From: Desulfovibrio sp. UBA6121
GTDB taxonomy: Bacteria > Desulfobacterota > Desulfovibrionia > Desulfovibrionales > Desulfovibrionaceae
DNA length: 10,110 nucleotides
NCBI GenBank assembly: GCA_002422505.1
Contig: DIVX01000015.1
Location: 4,239-14,348, forward strand
Direction: 5' to 3'
Positions 5,247 through 10,110 of this stretch are shown here, piece by piece; within the stretch, counting starts at the first letter, position 1, and every line of letters begins with the position of its first letter. The notes beneath the pieces were generated by a model, which had not been told where the DNA came from, did not search any database, and was given only the letters and a program-made list of their open reading frames with translations. The position numbers were made by a program, and so were the translations under genes.

Positions 5247-5938
5247 CGGCTGCGGCCATCGGCCGGGTATTCCTGGCTGCCCGTAAGGCGAAAGCCCGCG
5301 TGCGCAGCCGGGTCGGCGGCGGCCAGCTCCGCTGGCGGGGGCTCGTTGGCCAGCACCACCAGGGTGCCGCCCGGGGCCAGCAGTTGCGCCGCCAGGGGCA
5401 GCAGCTTGGGCCAGGGCATAAAGGCCCGGCTGAGCACAAGCTCCGCGCGCGGCTTTTCCACCCGCGCAGTTCCCTGCTTGAGCCCCGGCAGCGCGGCCAG
5501 GGAGGTCTCGGCCCGGCCATGCAGCACAAAGGTGCGCGCAAGCTTCAGTGCGCCCACCGCCTGGGCCAGAAAGATGGCCCGCTTCTCGCGCAGCTCCACC
5601 AGCACATAGTCGCCCTGCGGCCACAACACCCGCAGGGGAATACCCGGCAGGCCCGCGCCCGCGCCAAGGTCCAGGGTCAGCGGGCGCTCCGGCAGGCCCA
5701 GGCCGCGCACAAACCCCGCCAGGTGCAGGCTGTCCGCCGCAAGGTCGCGGAACACGCCGGGCCAGTCCGCCCGGCCCACAAGGTTCATGGCCCGGTTCCA
5801 CTTGAGCAGCAGGGTGAGGTAGCGCGAGAGGCGGTCGGCTTCTTCCGGCGCAAGCTTGAAGCCCGCGCGCCTGGCCTCGCCGGAAACCTCGCCCGGAGCG
5901 GGAGCGTAAGGACTGGGGTCTTTGCGTTTCGTGGTCAT
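5213..5938 (-). CDS. rsmG: 16S rRNA (guanine-527-N7)-methyltransferase
   Basis: A 241-residue Rossmann-fold methyltransferase of the GidB/RsmG family. It places the N7-methyl group on G527 of 16S rRNA, whose loss gives low-level streptomycin resistance in many bacteria. The cofactor motif LDLGAGAGLPGIPL is at 89-102. VLVELREKRAIFL (112-124), the GRAE step (141-144) and the LVLSRAF motif (168-173) follow in the order of the family. The N-terminal segment LLLKWNRAMNLV (43-54) is the typical entry helix. Compared with the usual ~210 residues it carries about 25 extra, mostly Pro/Ala/Gly and charged, at the N-terminus. These may be a true extension or a start called too far upstream. The start ATG at 5938 has only a weak purine stretch upstream. 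No promoter could be made out between it and the terminator at 6103-6145. Confidence 0.94.
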   Translation of the reverse strand: MTTKRKDPSPYAPAPGEVSGEARRAGFKLAPEEADRLSRYLTLLLKWNRAMNLVGRADWPGVFRDLAADSLHLAGFVRGLGLPERPLTLDLGAGAGLPGIPLRVLWPQGDYVLVELREKRAIFLAQAVGALKLARTFVLHGRAETSLAALPGLKQGTARVEKPRAELVLSRAFMPWPKLLPLAAQLLAPGGTLVVLANEPPPAELAAADPAAHAGFRLTGSQEYPADGRSRYFWSLVCARP

Positions 5939-6026
5939 GGGCGCTTTCTACGCGGGCGGGCACGCGGGCGCAAGGGGGAGGGGGCGCGGGCGGCGGCGGC
6001 CGCGAGGCTCCGGCCAGGGCGGGACC

Positions 6027-6060
6027 CTTGGCAAACCAGCGGCTTGGGCAAGCCAGCCGG
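6027..6060. repeat. Imperfect tandem repeat upstream of rsmG
   Basis: Two adjacent copies, cttggcaaaccagcgg (6027-6042) and cttgggcaagccagccgg (6043-6060), differ by two inserted bases and one substitution. Across the joint, ggcttg-gg-caagcc (6041-6054) is also a perfect dyad. The element lies in the 231-base non-coding gap 5939-6169, which otherwise shows only GC-rich sequence and the terminator. Confidence 0.4.
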
Positions 6061-6102
6061 ACGGACAGCACGGCGGACGCGCGGGGCGCAGGCCCAACAA
6101 CG

Positions 6103-6145
6103 AAAAAAGCCCCCGCCAAGGCCGTTGCAAGGCCTGGGCAGGGGC
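6103..6145 (-). terminator. Intrinsic terminator of the coiled-coil protein gene
   Basis: On the minus strand, arms at 6131-6145 and 6109-6123 form a 15-position stem with one G-U pair and one mismatch, around the loop ttgcaac. Six T (6103-6108) follow at once. It starts 25 bases after the stop codon of the secreted coiled-coil gene and separates it from rsmG. Confidence 0.87.
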
Positions 6146-6169
6146 GGAAAAAAGCAAAAGAAGGCGCGC

Positions 6170-6868
6170 CTAGTTCTTGAGGTCGGCCTCGCTGCCTGGC
6201 GTTTCCTGGGCGGGAGCTGCGGGCGCGCCGGGCTCGGCGTTGATAATCTCCACGGGATCGTCCGCCGTGGCGGCCGGAACCGCGGGCGAAGGCGCGGGCG
6301 CGGTATTGCCCGTGGGCTTCACCGCTGCGGGAACGCCGCCGGAACGCCGCGACTTGAACTCCGTCACGGTCTTCTCCTTCAGGGCCACGCGCTGGGTCCA
6401 GTCGCGCACAAAGAGCGTTGCCTGCCCCACCTTGGACTTGAGCTCAAGCCGGTCGGCCTCGTTCTTGGAACGGTCGGTGACGAGCCCATCCAGCACCTTG
6501 CGGTTGTCCTCGGCCTTGCCCAGCTTGTTGGCCATTATGGCCTCCATCTTGGCGATGTCGAGGTTGATTTCCGCCGCGCGGGCCTCGGCCTTGGCGAGCT
6601 TGGTGTTCAGGTTGGCCAGGTCGTCCTGCTTGTCGGCCAGCTCTTCCTTGAGCTCGGCCAGCTCCACGTCCTGGTTGGCGCAGGCCAGGTCATAGTCGGC
6701 CTTGTTGATGGCGGAGCGCTTGTCCTGGGGCACGCGAGCCGCCAGCTCCGCGTCCACGGGGGAGCCGAACAGCCCGCCCAGGCTGAGGGCCGACGCGGGC
6801 GCGGCCGGGGCCAGCAGGCAGGCGCAAAGGGTCAAAAAACCGATTTGTTTCGCGAAACATGTGCGCAT
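6170..6868 (-). CDS. Secreted (periplasmic) coiled-coil protein, function unknown
   Basis: A 232-residue protein with three parts. Residues 1-27 are a Sec signal peptide (MRTCFAKQIG, a hydrophobic core, then APAAPASA) with a likely cleavage after ASA. Two cysteines in the core (15 and 17) do not fit a normal lipobox. Residues ~55-172 are a charged heptad-like helix (DVELAELKEELADKQDDLAN, then NTKLAKAEARAAEINLDIAK, then DRLELKSKV) expected to form a coiled coil. Residues 177-232 are a low-complexity Pro/Ala/acidic tail. Cys63 is the only cysteine in the mature protein. The start at 6868 is fixed by AGGAGG five bases upstream. It lies 123 bases after glnD with no terminator in between, so it may be partly read from the glnBD transcript, and it has its own terminator behind it. 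It resembles envelope scaffold or adaptor proteins in layout only; I do not recognise the family. Confidence 0.72.
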   Translation of the reverse strand: MRTCFAKQIGFLTLCACLLAPAAPASALSLGGLFGSPVDAELAARVPQDKRSAINKADYDLACANQDVELAELKEELADKQDDLANLNTKLAKAEARAAEINLDIAKMEAIMANKLGKAEDNRKVLDGLVTDRSKNEADRLELKSKVGQATLFVRDWTQRVALKEKTVTEFKSRRSGGVPAAVKPTGNTAPAPSPAVPAATADDPVEIINAEPGAPAAPAQETPGSEADLKN

Positions 6869-6991
6869 GGGGTCCTCCTGCGGTGCGGGGGAAGGGTGCT
6901 GCACGCAGGCTAGCGGAAAGCGCCGCCCATGGCAACGGGCGCGCCCGGCCACAGCCCGGCGACGCGCAAACACGGCAGGCGCGGCGCTTCG

Positions 6992-9910
6992 TCAGCGGGA
7001 AACGCGCAGCAGGGCCTCGCGCACTTCCTCGGCGCGGGCGGGGTCGGAAAGCTTGAGCCCCTCGCTGGTGCGCACGTAGAACACATCGTGGATGCGCCCG
7101 GCGCTGGTGGCTATGCGCGCCAGATGGATGCGCAGGTCATGGGCGCAGATGGCCAGGCCCAGGTCGTGCAGCAGACCCAGTCTGTCGGGCGCGGCCACTT
7201 CCAGCAGGGTGTAGAAGTCGCTCTGCTCGTTGTCCACGCGCACCTTGCGGCGGCTTTTGGGCGCGCGGGAGGCCGCCGCCAGCGGCGAGGAGCGCTTCTG
7301 CTCCAGGCGGTACTCCAACGAGAGCTTGCCCGTGAGCGCGTAGGACACGGCCCGCTTCACGCGGTCCCACAGGTCGTCTAGGTACAGGCCCTCCGCAGGC
7401 TCCTGCACCAGAAACACGTCCACGGCCAGGCTGGCCCCGGCCCCGGCGGACCCCATGGGCCAGGTGAGCACCTCGGCCTGGAGGATATTCAGGTCGTGCA
7501 GGGCCAGCACACCGGCCATGACGGCGAACAGGCCCGGCCTGTCCACGGCGGCGATGCTGACCTGGAAGGCCCGGCCATGCACGGGCACGGCGTCTATCTC
7601 GGCCACGCCGATGCCCGCCTTGCCTGCGGGCTTACGCACAAGGTCCTCGTCCAGGCTCTGCTGAAAGCGCTTGGCCAAGTGCATGTGCCGCACCACGGTG
7701 GGCGCGTCGAGCACCAGCAAGGCGCGGGCGGGCATGCGCTCCAGGCAGACCTCGGCAAAGGCCGGGTCCAGGGGCGGTTCCTGCCCGCGGGGCCCGGCAA
7801 AGGGCTGCCCGGCCAGGACCAGGGCGGCCTCGCGCACCTGCCTGCTTCTGTCCATGGCCTGGGGCTCGGCCAGCGGCCCGGCGGTGAGCAGCTTCCTGGC
7901 CTTGCGCGCCAGTTCCTCGATGAGCGAGGCCGTCCAGGGGCTCCAGGCGCGCGGCCCGGTGGACTGGCTGTCGGCCACGGCCAGCAGGTGCAGCATGTCC
8001 AGGCGTTCCACGCTGCCGCACACCTCGGCCACGCTGGCCGCCACGGATTCGTCGGCCAGGTCGCGCCGGGTGGCCACCTTGGGAATAAGCAGGTGCTGCT
8101 TGACCAGAAAGGCCACGTCGTCCTGGGTGGCGGCATCCGCCCCCAGGCGGGCCAGCACCTCCCTGGCCAGCACCGCGCCGCTGCCGCTATGGTCGCGATC
8201 GGGCTTGGTCAGGTCGTGGCAAAACCCGGCCAGCAGCAGGCGGTCGTAGTGCGGCAGCGCCGCCGCCAGGGCGCACACCTCCGGCGAAAGGCAGCCCGCA
8301 GGCGCGCCGCTTCTGGCCTCCGGCAGCATGGAGGCCAGGGCCCGCACCACCTCCAGGGTGTGCTTGCCCACGGGATGGATGTGGAAGTCATCGAACTGCA
8401 CCAGATGCTCCACCGGGCCGAACTCCGGCACCAGGGCGCTCATGAGCCCGGTATCGAGCATGGATTGCAGCGCCGTGGCCACGGCCGGGGCGGTGTCCGG
8501 TCCGGGCGCGGCCTGTTCCAGGTCCGGGGCGGGCGCGGGGGCGAAAAAACGCTTGAAGGCCTGGGCCAAACCCCCGTGCGCAGGCTTGCCCGCAGCGGGC
8601 TTGGGCGGCGCGGCCTGGGGTGGGCTGCTCTCCGTGGGCAGGCCGGAGGCGCGAAAAATGGCGATGAGCGCGGGCAGGATGCCCGGCAGCCGGGCAAAGG
8701 CCGCGCGACGCTGCGGGTCGGCCAGGGCGGCGCGGGTGGCCCGCAGGGCGGACCAGCACACAGGCCGGGCCATGCGCGCGGCGGCCACGTAGAGCTCCAG
8801 AATCTGGGCCGGGTCGGCGCTGGCGGCCTTGGGGTCGCGCAGGGCCATGCCCGTGGGACCGCAGGCCACGCCCGCGCTCGGTGGTTCCGGGCAGGCCTCG
8901 GCCCGGGGCGGAAAGGCCTCCATCCAGCAGGCCTGCCGCATGGCGCGGATGCGCGTCATGGACTGGTGCAGGCGCGAGAGAAAGGCCTCCACGGCCAGCC
9001 CGGTGGCCAGGGCGGCCTGGCCGGGGGTCTGCTCCTCGCCGGGGGCGGCGGGGTCTGCGCCGGAAAAGCCCATGGCGCGCGCCACCTGCGGCTGGTAGTC
9101 GAAATTGAGCTTGTCGGTCTTGCGCCGGGCGGCCAGGTGCAGGGCCGTGCGCGCGGCCAGCACAAAGCCGTAGTCCTGGCGCAGAAGGGCTAGGTCCTCC
9201 GGCAAAATGGGCGCGGGAATCTCGCCGTCGGATTCGGTCAGGGCCGGGGCCATGCGCAGCAGCCATAAAATCTGGTGCACGTCGCGCAGGCCGCCCAGGC
9301 CGTTCTTCAGCTCCGGTTCCAGCAGGCCGCTGGAGTCGCCGTATTCGGCGCGGCGACCCGCGTTGTGCTCCAGCACCCACTGGCCGAAGGTTGCGGCGCA
9401 GCCCGCCAGCACCCGGGCGGAAAATTCCGCGCCCAGGCGGGCCACCAGGCCTTCGTCCCCGGCGATGCGCCGGGTGTCGAGCAGGGAGGTGAGCACCTGC
9501 GGGTCCTCCTGCGAAAGACGCAGGCAGTCGTCCAGCACGCGCACCCCGTGCCCCAGGTCCAGGCCCAGGTCCCACAGGGGGTGGAACAGCCCGCGCGAGA
9601 GTTCGTCCGCGCTTTTGGGAATGGCGTGTTCGTAGAGCAGCAGCACGTCCACGTCCGAGGCGGGGCACAGCTCGCTGCGGCCATAGCCGCCAACGGCGAT
9701 GAGGGCGAAGGTGACGGTGAAGAGGCCGGGAGACTCGGCGCGCAGTTCGGCGAGCCGCTCGCGGAAGTAGGCGTCCATGAGGGCCGCGCCTGCGGCGGGA
9801 TAGCCCGCAAGAGCCCCTGCGCGGGCTTCCTCGGCCAAGGCCAGGCGGCCCTGCCGCAGCCGTTTTGCGGCTGGCGGCAGGGCCGGGGCGTTGTGCGCGT
9901 TTTCGTCCAC
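6992..9910 (-). CDS. glnD: P-II uridylyltransferase/uridylyl-removing enzyme
   Basis: A complete, 972-residue GlnD, the glutamine sensor that adds UMP to P-II proteins when nitrogen is short and removes it when glutamine is high. Domains in order: nucleotidyltransferase at ~70-215 with GGYGRSELCPASDVDVLLL (74-92, metal-binding Asp86 and Asp88). LLEPELKNGLGGLRDVHQIL (196-215) is a further family block. A helical region runs ~235-420. The HD hydrolase spans ~500-625 with KHT (His517), FCHDLTK (His565, Asp566), DHSGSGA (573-579) and KQHL (His606). Two ACT domains lie at ~780-860 and ~893-970. Both activities should be intact. A Pro/Ala-rich stretch at ~425-475 makes it longer than E. coli GlnD (890). 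The start is a GTG without a clear ribosome-binding site, 31 bases after the P-II stop, suggesting coupled translation. Confidence 0.96.
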   Translation of the reverse strand: MDENAHNAPALPPAAKRLRQGRLALAEEARAGALAGYPAAGAALMDAYFRERLAELRAESPGLFTVTFALIAVGGYGRSELCPASDVDVLLLYEHAIPKSADELSRGLFHPLWDLGLDLGHGVRVLDDCLRLSQEDPQVLTSLLDTRRIAGDEGLVARLGAEFSARVLAGCAATFGQWVLEHNAGRRAEYGDSSGLLEPELKNGLGGLRDVHQILWLLRMAPALTESDGEIPAPILPEDLALLRQDYGFVLAARTALHLAARRKTDKLNFDYQPQVARAMGFSGADPAAPGEEQTPGQAALATGLAVEAFLSRLHQSMTRIRAMRQACWMEAFPPRAEACPEPPSAGVACGPTGMALRDPKAASADPAQILELYVAAARMARPVCWSALRATRAALADPQRRAAFARLPGILPALIAIFRASGLPTESSPPQAAPPKPAAGKPAHGGLAQAFKRFFAPAPAPDLEQAAPGPDTAPAVATALQSMLDTGLMSALVPEFGPVEHLVQFDDFHIHPVGKHTLEVVRALASMLPEARSGAPAGCLSPEVCALAAALPHYDRLLLAGFCHDLTKPDRDHSGSGAVLAREVLARLGADAATQDDVAFLVKQHLLIPKVATRRDLADESVAASVAEVCGSVERLDMLHLLAVADSQSTGPRAWSPWTASLIEELARKARKLLTAGPLAEPQAMDRSRQVREAALVLAGQPFAGPRGQEPPLDPAFAEVCLERMPARALLVLDAPTVVRHMHLAKRFQQSLDEDLVRKPAGKAGIGVAEIDAVPVHGRAFQVSIAAVDRPGLFAVMAGVLALHDLNILQAEVLTWPMGSAGAGASLAVDVFLVQEPAEGLYLDDLWDRVKRAVSYALTGKLSLEYRLEQKRSSPLAAASRAPKSRRKVRVDNEQSDFYTLLEVAAPDRLGLLHDLGLAICAHDLRIHLARIATSAGRIHDVFYVRTSEGLKLSDPARAEEVREALLRVSR

Positions 9911-9941
9911 GGCTGGGGGCGCGGGGCGGTTGGCCGGGAGA

Positions 9942-10110
9942 CTAGACGGCGGCGTCGCCGGTTTCGCCGGTGCGGATGCGCACCACCTCGTCCACCGGGA
10001 TGACGAAGATCTTGCCGTCGCCCACCTGGCCGGTGCGGGCGGCCTTGGTGGCGGCGCCGATGACGTCGTTCACGCGGACGTCCTCGACCACGACCTCGAT
10101 CTTGACCTTG
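9942..10110 (-). CDS. glnB: Nitrogen regulatory protein P-II, C-terminal part
   Basis: The last 55 residues of a P-II signal protein; the 5' part lies beyond the right edge. The P-II C-terminal signature is clear: KVKIEVVVED at the edge, then ARTGQVGDGKIFVIPVDEVV, then RIRTGETGDAAV and a TAG stop. These residues build the second half of the ferredoxin-like trimer and the ATP/ADP and 2-oxoglutarate pocket (ARTG...GDGKIF). The T-loop with the uridylylated tyrosine lies upstream and cannot be checked. It directly precedes glnD, so GlnB is the first choice of name; GlnK would be possible if an amtB gene lies beside it beyond the window. Confidence 0.93.
   Translation of the reverse strand, partial: KVKIEVVVEDVRVNDVIGAATKAARTGQVGDGKIFVIPVDEVVRIRTGETGDAAV

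Noticed and set aside
5300..6913. Long open frame (537 codons) on the plus strand, opposite rsmG and the coiled-coil gene
   Set aside because: It crosses two well-supported minus-strand genes and a terminator, and shows no motif or ribosome-binding site.
7496..9193. Long open frame (565 codons) on the plus strand, opposite glnD
   Set aside because: It is a by-product of GC-rich codon use on the other strand. Its translation is low-complexity Gly/Ala/Arg/His/Gln without motifs, while the minus frame is unmistakably GlnD.

Overview
The window is GC-rich bacterial chromosome, densely coded, with no rRNA, tRNA, CRISPR array or insertion sequence visible. Gene content (long-form hisG, P-II/GlnD pair, pgeF, rlmH, rsmG, a HigBA-like toxin-antitoxin module) and its style suggest a delta-proteobacterium of the Desulfovibrio type. 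This is an inference from gene style and not proven by any single marker.

Layout from left to right. The 3' part of hisG (+) ends at a clear intrinsic terminator. It is followed by a 73-residue protein with two membrane segments (+). Next comes a visibly AT-rich island on the minus strand: a RelE/HigB-like toxin followed by an Xre-type antitoxin. Its probable promoter overlaps a perfect 14-bp palindrome, and similar hairpin terminators lie on both sides of it. A minus-strand operon follows: 5-formyltetrahydrofolate cyclo-ligase, pgeF and a small GrlR-like protein, ending at one of those hairpins. Divergent to it is a plus-strand operon: a calcineurin-type phosphoesterase, rlmH and a 72-residue unknown protein. 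The last of these overlaps the end of rsmG (-) tail to tail. Further right, all on the minus strand, are rsmG, a secreted coiled-coil protein with its own terminator, full-length glnD (972 residues), and the C-terminal part of a P-II gene (glnB/glnK) running off the right edge.

How the genes work together. GlnB and GlnD form the nitrogen-sensing pair, in which GlnD modifies P-II and reads glutamine through its ACT domains. RlmH and RsmG methylate 23S and 16S rRNA respectively. The cyclo-ligase recycles 5-formyl-THF into the one-carbon pool, and PgeF is a peptidoglycan-quality factor. The toxin-antitoxin pair is the most probable horizontally acquired part. The features with no ready explanation are the cysteine cluster in the cyclo-ligase, the GrlR-like protein in a housekeeping operon, and the three small or secreted proteins of unknown function.
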